Assembly: GCF_018860625.1 (NCBI RefSeq)
Contig: NZ_JAHKQB010000039.1
Span: 1 to 56,798 of the forward strand
Origin: Paracoccus sp. C2R09
Lineage (GTDB): Bacteria > Pseudomonadota > Alphaproteobacteria > Rhodobacterales > Rhodobacteraceae
Direction: 5' to 3'
Length of the DNA: 56,798 nucleotides
Part shown: in pieces, positions 43,472-54,489 of the stretch
How the letters are laid out: the number at the start of each line of letters is the position of its first letter
Position numbering within the stretch: the first letter of the stretch is position 1
Position numbers and translations under genes: made by a program
The notes under the pieces: generated by a model
The model's input: the letters and a program-made list of their open reading frames with translations, nothing else
Database searches by the model: none
Told to the model about the DNA's origin: nothing

Positions 43472-44389
43472 ATGTTGAAAATAATCTCAGTGGCTATGGC
43501 GGTTGTCGCAATCCCCGTTCATGCCTTCACGCAGGAACCCCCCGACGAGATGCAGTTGGCGAAGGGCATTGCCGAGACACTGCCCGCTTGGATGCGGGTC
43601 GAAGACCTTGAGATCACCGCCAGCGCAACCTCGGGCGATGCAGTGAACCCGCTGATCAGAAACAGGATGATCGCTTCGGTTTCAAACCGTGAGCCCCTGT
43701 ATCGACAGACCTTTCTTCCCGATCACCTAGAGGAATTCGCCCCGGCGGATTATGAGCTTATCGAAGTGATCACCAAGGCGGATACCGAGGTTTCCCTTTA
43801 TGGAATATCCCATTCCTATATCAGCATGGGGGCATTCAGGACCGAATTCGAGTTCGAGAACATGAATGCCATCAACATCCTGGGCAGGCCCAAGGACTTC
43901 TTCGATCCCGCCGCGCTTGTCGTCGGCTCGAAAGAAGCGGCGCGTTTTCAGGCCGAGGTGCAAGTGCGGGCCGATGATGAGGAAGCAAGGCTGGAGGAGT
44001 TGCTGGCAGCTCTCTCGGATCGGCTTCCGGGCGTGTGGAAGGGCGAGTACCTTTGCGGGCAAGGCTCGACAGGTCTGACCGTCACGATCAACGATATTGC
44101 AACCTTGGACGGTATATCCGGGGTGTTCCATTTCTATGGCATCGAACGCAACGCCAACGATGTGCCGGATGGGAAATACGAGATCGCGATATCCTATGAT
44201 GATGCGGAAAACATCCTCGTGGCTCGGCCGCGCGCCTGGATAGAGAAGCCATCCGGGTATCAGATGGTGGGCTTCACCACGCGTCTATCGGCCGATGAGA
44301 TGGAGGGATCCGTGAATTATGGCGGATGCGGCAGCCTGAGGCTGGTGCGATCGCAGACTGAAAATGCCAGCCTGGCCGTTCTTCGGTAA
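43472..44389 (+). CDS. Exported protein of unknown function
   Basis: A 305-residue protein from the ATG at 43472 with a signal peptide (MLKIISVAMAVVAIPVHAF). The first ~190 residues are acidic and contain DYELIEVITKADTEVSLYG; the C-terminal ~110 residues look like a compact beta domain (PGVWKGEYLCGQGSTGLTVTI to NYGGCGSLRLVR) with two Cys likely disulfide-bonded, similar to small extracytoplasmic binding domains. No family can be named. Probably co-transcribed with the peptidoglycan-binding protein before it. Confidence 0.65.
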   Translation: MLKIISVAMAVVAIPVHAFTQEPPDEMQLAKGIAETLPAWMRVEDLEITASATSGDAVNPLIRNRMIASVSNREPLYRQTFLPDHLEEFAPADYELIEVITKADTEVSLYGISHSYISMGAFRTEFEFENMNAINILGRPKDFFDPAALVVGSKEAARFQAEVQVRADDEEARLEELLAALSDRLPGVWKGEYLCGQGSTGLTVTINDIATLDGISGVFHFYGIERNANDVPDGKYEIAISYDDAENILVARPRAWIEKPSGYQMVGFTTRLSADEMEGSVNYGGCGSLRLVRSQTENASLAVLR

Positions 44390-44483
44390 CCCATCATTCC
44401 GAATGCATCCGGCGTGTCGAATTTCCGCCGGCAGGGGTCGCGCCACGCCCGGCCAGCGGATCGTGGCACGACCGGGTCACCAT

Positions 44484-44507
44484 ATGCCGCCCCCTGAAGG
44501 GCGGCAT
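44484..44507. terminator. Hairpin between convergent genes
   Basis: A perfect 9-bp stem ATGCCGCCC / GGGCGGCAT with a 6-base loop, between the stop of the exported protein (44389) and that of dppC (44526). It can serve as terminator for either side, though no T run follows. Confidence 0.55.
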
Positions 44508-44525
44508 GATGACAGGGCAAGTTGC

Positions 44526-45401
44526 TCAGCGCGTCTTGCCCAGGGGGTCAAGCTCATCGCGCAGCCAATCCCCCAGCAGGTTCAGCCCGAGCACCGTCAG
44601 CATGATCGCGACACCGGGGAAGACCGTGATCCACCACGCTGTCTGGACATAGCTGCGGCCCTCGGACAGCATCCCGCCCCAGCTGGGCGTCTGCGGATCG
44701 GCCCCAAGACCGAGGAAGGTCAGGCTGCTTTCCAGAAGGATGTTGTTGGCCACGTTCAGGGTCAGCAGGATGATCAGCGGGCCCATCGCATTGGGCAGGA
44801 TATGCCGGAAGATGATCCGCCAATTGGGCAGACCGTAGCTGACCGCGGCCTGGACGAATTCGCGCTGGCGCAGGCTCAGCACCGAACCGCGGACCAGGCG
44901 GGCGTATTGCACCCATTGCGACACGATCATCAGGATGATGATCCGGTCCACGCCCGGCCCGACGATGGCGATGACCGTGATGGCAAGCAGGATGAACGGC
45001 AGGGCCAGCTGCACATCGGCAAAGCGCATCACGAAGGTATCCAGAAACCCGCGGTAATATCCGGCATAGAGCCCGATCACCGTCCCCAGGATCACCGAAC
45101 CAAGCGCCGACAGAAGCCCCACGATCAACGAGATGCGCCCGCCATGGACGATCCGGGCCAGGATGTCGCGCCCCAGGGGGTCGGTGCCCAAGGGATGCGC
45201 CCAGCTCTGGAACGGCTCGGCCAGGCGGGCAAGCAGGTTCACCTCGGCACCTCCGCCGGGAAACAGGACGCCCGAGAACAGGACCAGCAGCGTCAGCAGC
45301 GCGGTCAGCGTCGCGCCGGCGACGAATTCGAACTTGGCAAAGGGGCTTTGCTTGAAGCGGCCAAGGGCCGAGAGGGCGGGGGTTTGCGTCGTGTCGGTCA
45401 T
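44526..45401 (-). CDS. dppC: Peptide ABC transporter permease (DppC/OppC type)
   Basis: A 291-residue permease starting MTDTTQTPALSALGRF one base after the dppB stop. The N-terminal OppC motif (FKQSPFAKFEFVAGATL) precedes helix 1; after a periplasmic loop with HPLGTDPLGRDILAR comes the five-helix transport domain with the EAA loop (VSYGLPNWRIIFRHILPN). The chain ends in a normal LNLLGDWLRDELDP. It pairs with DppB to form the channel. The specificity follows the binding protein and is probably for small peptides. Confidence 0.95.
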   Translation of the reverse strand: MTDTTQTPALSALGRFKQSPFAKFEFVAGATLTALLTLLVLFSGVLFPGGGAEVNLLARLAEPFQSWAHPLGTDPLGRDILARIVHGGRISLIVGLLSALGSVILGTVIGLYAGYYRGFLDTFVMRFADVQLALPFILLAITVIAIVGPGVDRIIILMIVSQWVQYARLVRGSVLSLRQREFVQAAVSYGLPNWRIIFRHILPNAMGPLIILLTLNVANNILLESSLTFLGLGADPQTPSWGGMLSEGRSYVQTAWWITVFPGVAIMLTVLGLNLLGDWLRDELDPLGKTR

Positions 45402-45402
45402 G

Positions 45403-46329
45403 TCAGGCCACCCGGATACGAGGATCGATGAGGCCATAGACGAGGTCCACGGCAAGGTTCACGGCGACGATCATGATCGCCAGGATCGACACGGTCGCCT
45501 GCAGCAGCGGATAGTCGCGCTGCGCGATCGCCTCGATCGACAGGGTGCCCATGCCCGGCCAGTTGAACACCAGCTCGACCACGACCAGGCCGCCGATCAG
45601 GTTGCCGAACTGCAACCCCAGGAAGGTGACGATGGCGATGGCCGCGTTGCGCAGCGCGTGCTTGTAGATGACCGCCCGTTCGTTCAGGCCCTTGGCGCGG
45701 GCCACCATCACGTATTGCGCCGACAGCGTTTCCAGCATCTGGGTCCGCACCAGCCGCACATTGGTGGCGGTCAGGATGATCCCGATGGTCGTGGCGGGCA
45801 GGATCAGCGCCGACCAGCTCTCGAAGCCCGAGGCCGGCAGGATCGGGAAGGCGATCGAGAACAGCAGCACGAACATGATACCCAGCCAGAAATTCGGGAA
45901 TGACAGCCCCACGAGGGACAGCACCCGGATGACCTGATCCGAGATGCCCCCCTTGTGCAGCGCCGCATGTATCCCGAGCGGGATCGAGATCAGGATCGAG
46001 ATCCCCATCGAGGCCAGCGCAAGAAGCAGGGTCGAAGGCAGCGCGATACCGATCAGGTCGCGGATCGAGCCGCGGAAGAAGGAATTGCCCAGATCGAACG
46101 TCACCAGGCTGCGGATGAAGTCGAAATACTGCATGTGGAAGGGCTGGTTCAGGCCCAGTGCCTCGCGGATGCGGTTCAGGTCCTCGGGGGTGACGCTGCT
46201 GGATTCCGAGGTCAGCATCACTGCCGGATCGCCGGTCAGTCGCACGGCGAAGGCCACGAACAGCGTCACCACCAGCGTCACGAGGACGGCCTGGAGCACA
46301 CGCTGCAGGATGAAACGGAATACGGGCAT
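45403..46329 (-). CDS. dppB: Peptide ABC transporter permease (DppB/OppB type)
   Basis: A 308-residue permease starting MPVFRFILQRVLQAV with a GAGAGGAC ribosome site. Six helices, the N-terminal RRLLQxxPxL-type region and the EAA loop (AKGLNERAVIYKHALRNA) match the DppB family, and the end LVYGLIDPRIRVA is the family's usual C-terminus. It is 84 bases after the binding-protein gene, with a strong hairpin in that gap that should lower permease expression relative to the binding protein. Confidence 0.95.
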   Translation of the reverse strand: MPVFRFILQRVLQAVLVTLVVTLFVAFAVRLTGDPAVMLTSESSSVTPEDLNRIREALGLNQPFHMQYFDFIRSLVTFDLGNSFFRGSIRDLIGIALPSTLLLALASMGISILISIPLGIHAALHKGGISDQVIRVLSLVGLSFPNFWLGIMFVLLFSIAFPILPASGFESWSALILPATTIGIILTATNVRLVRTQMLETLSAQYVMVARAKGLNERAVIYKHALRNAAIAIVTFLGLQFGNLIGGLVVVELVFNWPGMGTLSIEAIAQRDYPLLQATVSILAIMIVAVNLAVDLVYGLIDPRIRVA

Positions 46330-46380
46330 GAAGGTCCTCTCTTGCGGCCGATGGTTTGCGCGGATGCGGCTGCGGAACAT

Positions 46381-46405
46381 GGCCCCCGGACGCCGCCCGG
46401 GGGCC
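46381..46405 (-). terminator. Intercistronic hairpin after the binding-protein gene
   Basis: A perfect 9-bp stem GGCCCCCGG / CCGGGGGCC with a 7-base loop between the stop of the solute-binding protein and dppB. Such hairpins in transporter operons protect the upstream mRNA and keep binding protein levels above the permeases. Confidence 0.65.
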
Positions 46406-46412
46406 ATGCGGC

Positions 46413-47948
46413 TTATTTCACCGTCACGTCCATGTAGCGGGCACGCTCGTCGGGGGCCGGCACGAAGCCTTCGACGCGGTTGCTGACACCGTAGATGGTC
46501 GAGAGATTGTAGAGCGGCAGGTCCAGCGCCTGTTCATGGGCATAGCGGGCCACTTCCTGAAGCGCGCCCTCGCGCACCTCGCGGTCATAGGTCTCGCGCT
46601 GCTGGTCCAGAAGCGTGTCCAGCTTCTCGTCCTCGATGTAGGGATTGTTCCGTTCGCCGCTGTGATAGAGCAGATAGGCCGTGTTGTCGAAATCGAAGGT
46701 CCAGCCGCCCCAGCCGAAATAATACATCTCGCCGGTCTTTCCGTTCTCGATGATGTCGTCGAAATAGACGCTGCGTTCATGGTTGCGGATGTTCACGTTC
46801 AGACCCACCTGCCCCAGGAAGGCCGCGATGACCTGCGCCACCTCGCGGAAGCTTTCGTCGTTGCTGGGCATGTCCAGCGTGATCTCGGTCCCCGGCTCGA
46901 CGCCCGCCTCGGCCAGAAGCGCCTTGGCGCCTTCGGGATCGAAAGGATAGGGTTCCAACGCGGTATCGTTGCCGAAGCTCTTGGCGCTCTGCGCGCTGGA
47001 GATGGGGTTGGCCAGGCCGCCCAGCAGCGCCTGGACGATGGTGTCGCGATCGACCGCCATGGCGATGGCCTTGCGCACCCGCGGATCGGCGGTGATCCCC
47101 TTCGAGGTGTCGAATCGGGTCAGCACGACGGTCGGACCGTCCACGGCCAGCAGGTTCACGTTCGGGTTCTGCTCGATCGTCTCGACCGAGGGCGAGGGGA
47201 TGTTCATCGAGATGTCGACCCCGCCGGACAGCAGCTCGGCGATGCGGGTCGCGTCCTCGGGGATGAAGCGGATGTTGACCGCGTCGACCTTGGCCTCCCC
47301 GTTCCAGTAATTGTCGAACTTGGCCAGCTTCACGCCGACGGTGGGGATGTATTCGGTCACCTGGAAGGGGCCGGTGCCGACGGGCTTCATGTCGAAGGCC
47401 TCCTCGCCGACCTCCTCGATGTATTTGGGCGGCACGATCATCGCGCCGTAACCGGCCAGCTTGGTGATCAGCACCGGGTCGGGACGCTCCATCAGGAAAT
47501 CGACGGTCCGTTCGTCCACCACCACGACCTCGCGGATCGAGGTATAGTTGCTGCGCTGCGGCCCCTTCAGGCCTTCCTCGCCCAGCAGGCGGTCGAAGGT
47601 ATACTTGACCGCATCGGCGTTGAACGGCTCTCCGTTGTGGAATTCGACCCCGTCGCGCAGGTGAAAGCGGATGCGGGTGTCATCGTCGAGGAATTCCCAG
47701 TCGGTGGCCAGGCCGGGCTGGATCTCCAGGTCCTCGTCGCGGAAGACCAGGCCGTCGAAGACGTTGCTGCCGATCGAGCCCCAGGACAGGCGGAAGGTGT
47801 CGATCGGGTCCAGGTTCTGGGGATCGCGGTTCTGGCCGACGGTCAGCGTCCTGTCCTGGGCAAAGGCCGGCGCGGCCAGGGCCAGGCAGGACAGCAGCAC
47901 TGCCGAACGCAGGACGTTCCTTGCCGGGAAGGGGTGACGAAAACTCAT
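46413..47948 (-). CDS. Peptide ABC transporter substrate-binding protein
   Basis: A 511-residue family 5 binding protein. Signal peptide (VLLSCLALAAPAFA) ends near residue 30, with no lipobox Cys, so it is soluble in the periplasm. Typical segments are VGQNRDPQNLDPIDTF, RIRFHLRDGVEFHNG, GTGPFQVTEY and FDNYWNG. It captures peptides for the DppBC permeases. The neighbouring pyroglutamyl peptidase hints at pyroglutamyl peptides as substrate. Confidence 0.92.
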   Translation of the reverse strand: MSFRHPFPARNVLRSAVLLSCLALAAPAFAQDRTLTVGQNRDPQNLDPIDTFRLSWGSIGSNVFDGLVFRDEDLEIQPGLATDWEFLDDDTRIRFHLRDGVEFHNGEPFNADAVKYTFDRLLGEEGLKGPQRSNYTSIREVVVVDERTVDFLMERPDPVLITKLAGYGAMIVPPKYIEEVGEEAFDMKPVGTGPFQVTEYIPTVGVKLAKFDNYWNGEAKVDAVNIRFIPEDATRIAELLSGGVDISMNIPSPSVETIEQNPNVNLLAVDGPTVVLTRFDTSKGITADPRVRKAIAMAVDRDTIVQALLGGLANPISSAQSAKSFGNDTALEPYPFDPEGAKALLAEAGVEPGTEITLDMPSNDESFREVAQVIAAFLGQVGLNVNIRNHERSVYFDDIIENGKTGEMYYFGWGGWTFDFDNTAYLLYHSGERNNPYIEDEKLDTLLDQQRETYDREVREGALQEVARYAHEQALDLPLYNLSTIYGVSNRVEGFVPAPDERARYMDVTVK

Positions 47949-47981
47949 GTGGATGTCTCCTGTCGGGGTGATTGGTTTGTC

Positions 47982-49823
<1,842 letters not shown>

Positions 49824-49836
49824 GCGGGGCTCCTGA

Positions 49837-50490
49837 TCAGACGGTTTCGGGGTGGCGGGCCTTCAGCGCGGCGACCAGGGTGTCGATGCAGATCGCCAGG
49901 GCATCGGTCGTCATCGCCAGGCTCATCGAGGCGGCATGCCGCTTGCGGCCCGGGATCAGGGCGATGTTGGCGGGGGTCTGGGGCACGTGGATGAAGCCGC
50001 TCAGCGTCGGCAGGCCGCGTTCCTCGATGACATGCGCGGTGGTATAGAGCATCTGGTTGCACAGATGCGTGCCCGCGCTGAAGGACAGCGATGCCGGGAT
50101 GCCCGCTTCGTTCATGGCGGCGACCATGGCGGCATTCGGCAGCGTGGCGTTGTAACCCACCGGCCCGCCCGGCAGGATCGGCTGCCGGTCGACGCTTGTG
50201 CCGGTGCTGTCGGGAACGTCGAAATGGCGCCAGTTGATGCCGACCATCTCGGCCTGGACGATCGCCGCCTCGGACACGCCGATCCCGACCCAGGCATCCG
50301 GGAGATGCGTCGTCAGCAGGTCTTCGACATGGCCGCGCAGATCGGCCGTATTGACCGGCATGACATGGCCGATGACCTCGCAGCCGGTCCAGTCGCGCTT
50401 GGCAAGCTCCTTGACCACCTGCGCGGCCGGGTTGTTTTCCGCCTTCGCCCATGCGCCATAGCCGGCGACCAGTATCCTTGGTTGCTGCAC
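49837..50490 (-). CDS. pcp: Pyroglutamyl-peptidase I
   Basis: A 217-residue cysteine peptidase of family C15. Using the GTG at 50490 (AGGA six bases upstream) the catalytic residues fall at the canonical numbers: Glu81, Cys144 in SAGTHLCNQMLY and His168 in SGFIHVP. The enzyme removes N-terminal pyroglutamate from peptides in the cytoplasm. It sits 13 bases upstream of the peptide transporter ATPase gene, so imported peptides can be trimmed at once. An ATG at 50517 in the same frame has no ribosome site. Confidence 0.92.
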   Translation of the reverse strand: MQQPRILVAGYGAWAKAENNPAAQVVKELAKRDWTGCEVIGHVMPVNTADLRGHVEDLLTTHLPDAWVGIGVSEAAIVQAEMVGINWRHFDVPDSTGTSVDRQPILPGGPVGYNATLPNAAMVAAMNEAGIPASLSFSAGTHLCNQMLYTTAHVIEERGLPTLSGFIHVPQTPANIALIPGRKRHAASMSLAMTTDALAICIDTLVAALKARHPETV

Positions 50491-50605
50491 CCTGCATCCT
50501 TCCCTGTCCAAAACCATTCCATGTTTCTTGGCTGCAAGGTTGATGCGTTCAAGTCATTTTGATACATTGTTCTATGCGTGAATGTTATGGGTTGCGGGGC
50601 AGATC

Positions 50606-51502
50606 ATGAAGCATCGTCAGGTCGAAGCCTTCCGGTTCGTGATGCAGACGGGCACGACGGCGCAGGCCGCCAAGCTGATGTCGGTGACGCAGCCGGCGAT
50701 CAGCCGGTTGATTGCCGATCTGGAAATTCATCTGCAATTCAAGCTGTTCGAACGCAGCAAGGGGCGGCTGCACCCGACCCCCGAGGCGATCCGGTTCTAT
50801 TCCGCGGTCGACCGCTTCTTCATCGGGATGGATGCGCTGGAACATTCCGCCCAGCAGCTTCGCGACCGCTCACCCACCACGCTGAAGGTCTTCGCCACCC
50901 CTGCCCTCTCGACAGGCATTCTGCCGCGCGCGATTGCACGCTTCCGCGAACTGCACGCAAATGTGGCATTCCAGCTCGAAACCGCGTCCTATACCCAGAT
51001 CGCCCTGCGGTTACAGACGCATCAGGCCAGCTTGGGAATCACCCATGCCTTTCCCGATCTGCCCGGCCTGACGCAAGAGCCGTTCCTGACGGCCGCGCAT
51101 GTCTGCGCGATGCATCACACCCATCCCCTGGCATCGAAGGCGGTGATCACGCCGCAGGACTTGACGGGGGAAAACATGCTGCGCATCCTGCCCGAGGGCA
51201 ATGTCGATTGGGATGCGACGACCGCCGTGCTGGAACAGTCCGGCGTCCGGTTCCGCAGCGACATCGCCACGCAAAGCTCTCATACGGGCTATGCCCTGAT
51301 CGCCCGGAACCTGGCGATCGGGCTGATCGAGCCCTTCGCCGCGGATCCCTGGCGCAGAAGCGGCGTGGTGACCCGTCCGTTCGAGCCGAGCCTGGACTTC
51401 ACCTATGTCGTGGCACGACCCGAGGCGCAGCCGGTCTCGGGGATGGTCGATGCCTTCATCGAGGTTCTGCGCCAGATCCACGGGCCCGACGATCAACCCT
51501 GA
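50606..51502 (+). CDS. LysR-family transcriptional regulator
   Basis: A 298-residue regulator starting MKHRQVEAFRFVMQTG. Helix-turn-helix at residues ~12-60 with TAQAAKLMSVTQPAISRLIADLE and the LFERSKGRLHPT wing; effector domain at ~90-290. It is divergent from pcp with 115 bases between the starts, the usual arrangement for a LysR regulator controlling its neighbour; the ligand is probably a peptide or amino acid. It ends 18 bases before the vapC stop on the opposite strand. Confidence 0.92.
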   Translation: MKHRQVEAFRFVMQTGTTAQAAKLMSVTQPAISRLIADLEIHLQFKLFERSKGRLHPTPEAIRFYSAVDRFFIGMDALEHSAQQLRDRSPTTLKVFATPALSTGILPRAIARFRELHANVAFQLETASYTQIALRLQTHQASLGITHAFPDLPGLTQEPFLTAAHVCAMHHTHPLASKAVITPQDLTGENMLRILPEGNVDWDATTAVLEQSGVRFRSDIATQSSHTGYALIARNLAIGLIEPFAADPWRRSGVVTRPFEPSLDFTYVVARPEAQPVSGMVDAFIEVLRQIHGPDDQP

Positions 51503-51520
51503 AAAGGCATTCGACCGGGG

Positions 51521-51922
51521 CTAGGATCCGCCCGCCAGCGCCATCTCGGGCAGCTTCGCGGCCTTGCGATCGAAGGTCACGGTCCGCGCGCAGCCGGCCC
51601 CCTGCCCCGCCAGCGCGATCATCTGATCGGCAAAGCCCGGCCCGCCGCGGCGATACCGTTCGGCCGCCAGCGCGACGCGTTCGGCAGATTCCAGGATCAG
51701 CTCCTGCGCCTCGAGCAGACCGTCCAACGCCTGGCAGATATCGTCGCGGCCCAGCCCATAGGCGCGTTCGAGCACCCAGACGATCTCGACCAGCACCTCG
51801 CGGCAGACAAAGCCGGGCGCCTCTTCGGTCAGGGTCGCGATCAGATCGCTGGCCATCCTGCCCTGTTCGGCATCGTCCTGCATCAGGAAGCGGATGACGA
51901 CATTCGTATCGAGGCCCGTCAC
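51521..51922 (-). CDS. vapC: VapC-type PIN-domain toxin
   Basis: A 133-residue PIN-domain ribonuclease. The acidic catalytic residues are Asp5 in MTGLDTN, Glu in the REVLVEIVW segment (42 or 46), Asp99 in GFADQMIAL and Asp118 in TVTFDRKAAK. It is the toxin of a VapBC pair; such toxins cut tRNA or rRNA when the antitoxin is lost. Overlaps the antitoxin gene by four bases (ATGA), so it is made only with its antidote. Its location between LysR and repA on a repABC replicon suggests plasmid maintenance. Confidence 0.9.
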   Translation of the reverse strand: MTGLDTNVVIRFLMQDDAEQGRMASDLIATLTEEAPGFVCREVLVEIVWVLERAYGLGRDDICQALDGLLEAQELILESAERVALAAERYRRGGPGFADQMIALAGQGAGCARTVTFDRKAAKLPEMALAGGS

Positions 51923-52158
51923 CTGCGCGCGGCCCCCTGGGCGATGGCATCGTCCATGTCCTGCAGCGAAACGCCCTGGCGCCCCCTGCCCTTCAGCAGC
52001 CCGCCAAGCTCGATCGCGGGGCGGCAGCGCATTAGCCGCACCTCGCCATCGTCCAGCAGAAGATAACGCAGCCGATCGCCGGGGCGCAGGTTCAGTGCCG
52101 CCCGGATGTCGCGGGGCACGGTGGTCTGTCCCCGCGCCGTGATGGTGGATTCCTGCAT
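51919..52158 (-). CDS. vapB: VapB-type AbrB-fold antitoxin
   Basis: A 79-residue protein starting MQESTITARGQTTVPRDIR, the SpoVT/AbrB swapped-hairpin DNA-binding domain, with LRPGDRLRYLL following. The C-terminal tail (about residues 50-79) should wrap the toxin. A frame extending up to 52197 has no support; the ATG at 52158 fits the domain start. It represses its own operon, probably through the inverted repeat just upstream. Confidence 0.9.
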   Translation of the reverse strand: MQESTITARGQTTVPRDIRAALNLRPGDRLRYLLLDDGEVRLMRCRPAIELGGLLKGRGRQGVSLQDMDDAIAQGAARR

Positions 52159-52168
52159 GTTAGGCCCC

Positions 52169-52191
52169 AATGCAAAAGCATATCTTGCATT
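52169..52191 (-). promoter_or_regulatory. Inverted repeat, probable VapB operator
   Basis: AATGCAA and TTGCATT, a perfect 7-bp inverted repeat with a 9-base spacer, eleven bases upstream of the vapB start. A TATGCT-like -10 element lies inside it on minus, so a bound VapB(C) complex would block the promoter. Confidence 0.55.
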
Positions 52192-52344
52192 ACACATAGG
52201 CCCCTCGGCTTACCGGATCAAGACCAGCAGAAAAATGGCAACCGCGGGCGCGAAAAATGTTGCGAGAATCACAGCCATGCGCATAGTTTACGAAACAAGA
52301 CGAATAAGACGCCAAAAAGCGTAACTACAGGCACTGAGGGCAGG

Positions 52345-53532
52345 ATGCACAAGCGAACCAGGATAGACCGGCTGGTCGGCGATCATGCTGCACGGCTGTC
52401 CGAACGGCTGCAAGCACATCGCGAACAGCTTTTTCCCCCTAATGCGCGAAAGGAACTGCGTAAGTTTACCTCGGGAGAGGCTGCGGCGCTGCTAGGCGTT
52501 AAAGACGCCTATTTGCGGATGCTCCATTTGGAGGGACGCGGCCCTTCGCCGGAAACGCGCGCCGGGGGGCGGCGATACTATTCACCGGCGGATATCCAGG
52601 AATTGCGCGAAACCCTTGAAAAGGGAGCGAAATCGCCCGGAACCTATTTGCCCGGCCGGCGCGGTGACGATCATCTGCAGGTCGTCGCGGTGATTAATTT
52701 CAAGGGTGGTTCGGGCAAGACGACCACCGCCGCGCATCTGGCGCAGAAGCTGGCATTGGACGGGTATCGGGTGCTGGGGGTCGATCTTGACCCGCAGGCC
52801 AGCCTGTCGGCGCTGCACGGTTTCCAGCCGGAATTCGACCTGCTGGATGGCGGCACGCTGTACGATGCGATCCGCTATGACGATCCCGTTCCGCTGCGCG
52901 ACGTGATCCAGAAAACCTATTTCACCAATCTGGACCTGATTCCCGGCAATCTGGACCTGATGGAATTCGAACATGACACGCCCCGCGCGCTGGCCGCGCG
53001 GTCCGGTAATCTTTTCTTTACCAGAATTGGCGACAAGCTGGCCGAAATCGAGGATGATTACGACGTCGTCGTGATCGACTGTCCACCCCAGCTGGGTTTC
53101 CTGACCATGTCGGCGCTGTCGGCTGCGACCGCCATTCTGGTGACGGTCCATCCCCAGATGCTGGACGTGATGTCGATGTGTCAGTTCCTGCTGATGACCT
53201 CGAACCTGTTGGGCGTGGTCGCGGATGCGGGGGGCGACATGAACTACGACTGGCTGCGATATGTCGTGACCCGGTACGAACCGGGCGACGGCCCCCAAAA
53301 CCAGATGGTCAGCTTCATGCGATCGATGTTCGGGGATCACGTACTCAACCATCCGGTGCTCAAATCCACGGCAATCTCGGATGCCGGGATCACCAAGCAA
53401 ACCCTTTACGAGGTCGAAAAAAGCCAGTTCACGCGCGGAACCTATGAACGCGCGATGGAAAGCCTGAACGCCGTGAATAGAGAGATCGAGGATCTGATTC
53501 AGGCCGCTTGGGGACGAAAGGGAGGGCTGTGA
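52345..53532 (+). CDS. repA: RepA, partition ATPase of a repABC replicon
   Basis: A 395-residue ParA-type ATPase. The N-terminal ~110 residues carry a helix-turn-helix (FTSGEAAALLGVKDAYLRM) used for autorepression. Walker A is FKGGSGKTTT near residue 118, followed by GVDLDPQASLSAL and a Walker B-like VVVIDCPPQLGF. These fit the RepA family, which positions replicon copies with RepB and represses the operon. It overlaps repB by one base (TGATG). The promoter and operator should lie in the 145 bases between the vapB start and 52345. Confidence 0.95.
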   Translation: MHKRTRIDRLVGDHAARLSERLQAHREQLFPPNARKELRKFTSGEAAALLGVKDAYLRMLHLEGRGPSPETRAGGRRYYSPADIQELRETLEKGAKSPGTYLPGRRGDDHLQVVAVINFKGGSGKTTTAAHLAQKLALDGYRVLGVDLDPQASLSALHGFQPEFDLLDGGTLYDAIRYDDPVPLRDVIQKTYFTNLDLIPGNLDLMEFEHDTPRALAARSGNLFFTRIGDKLAEIEDDYDVVVIDCPPQLGFLTMSALSAATAILVTVHPQMLDVMSMCQFLLMTSNLLGVVADAGGDMNYDWLRYVVTRYEPGDGPQNQMVSFMRSMFGDHVLNHPVLKSTAISDAGITKQTLYEVEKSQFTRGTYERAMESLNAVNREIEDLIQAAWGRKGGL

Positions 53533-54437
53533 TGGCACGCAAGGACCTGTTGAAAGGATTAATGACTCCAACCGCGGACGATAGGCCCGCAGCCCCCACT
53601 GCTGCGCCTCGATCGAACCGAGGCGCGATCGGGGCCGTTAGCCAGTCGCTTTCGGAACTTAAGTCGCGCGCGCTTGTCGATGTACCTGCTGATTTGATCG
53701 ACATGGCGGGCATGACTGATCGGCTGGACGAGGATGAGGAGGGTATAGCCGCACTCAAAGCTTCGATCCGAGAATACGGCCAACAGGTCCCAGTCATGCT
53801 GCGCGAGAGCACTACCGAGGAAGGACGTTTTGACATCGTCTTCGGAAGGCGTCGCGTCCGCGCACTTAAGGAACTTCGCCTACCCGTTCGCGCCATGGTC
53901 CGCAGTTTAAGCGATCGTGAACTCGTCGTTGCGCAGGGCCAGGAAAATAACGCACGCAAGAACCTGAGCTTTATAGAAAAAGCCAGCTTCGCCGCGCAGA
54001 TGCAGGCTGCCGGCTACGATCGTAAGATAATCTGCGACGCGCTTTCAATCGACAAGACGGTAATCTCTCGCATGCTGATGATTGTCGATGCCCTGCCCAC
54101 TCAGCTGATCCAAGTGATCGGGTCAGCTCCGGGCGCAGGTCGCGACCGATGGCTCACCTTGGTCGAGAAGGCCAAGGGCAAACCGGTCGACACCTTAATC
54201 GCTGCAGCAGTCGGACCAGACTCGGATGCAAGGTTTCTGGCAGTGCTGTCCTCTTTGACTCCCCCGCGTACACCCGCCCAGGAAGTGCCCTTGGCGGACG
54301 GCACCGGCAAGTCCTTGGGCAAGGCGCTCCGCCAAAAGCGCAAGACCGTGATCGAGCTGACCGGAGAAGGCCGCGCCTTTGGTGACTGGCTTCTGGAACA
54401 GCTTCCCGAACTTCATCGTCAATGGAAAGACAAGTGA
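53532..54437 (+). CDS. repB: RepB, parS-binding partition protein
   Basis: A 301-residue ParB-type protein starting MARKDLLKGLM, a typical RepB N-terminus. It has the ParB box (VPVMLRESTTEEGRFDIVFGRRRVRALKEL), the arginine patch, a QGQENNARKNLSFIEKASFA stretch and a helix-turn-helix (KIICDALSIDKTVISRML), here spread over residues ~85-185. It binds the parS palindrome, which is found 123 bases after its stop. An upstream ATG at 53508 would overlap repA further and lacks the conserved start. Confidence 0.94.
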   Translation: MARKDLLKGLMTPTADDRPAAPTAAPRSNRGAIGAVSQSLSELKSRALVDVPADLIDMAGMTDRLDEDEEGIAALKASIREYGQQVPVMLRESTTEEGRFDIVFGRRRVRALKELRLPVRAMVRSLSDRELVVAQGQENNARKNLSFIEKASFAAQMQAAGYDRKIICDALSIDKTVISRMLMIVDALPTQLIQVIGSAPGAGRDRWLTLVEKAKGKPVDTLIAAAVGPDSDARFLAVLSSLTPPRTPAQEVPLADGTGKSLGKALRQKRKTVIELTGEGRAFGDWLLEQLPELHRQWKDK

Positions 54438-54489
54438 CGAGAAGAATCCCGCAACTTTAAGACGGAGGCACGAAGGGACGAACCTAACA

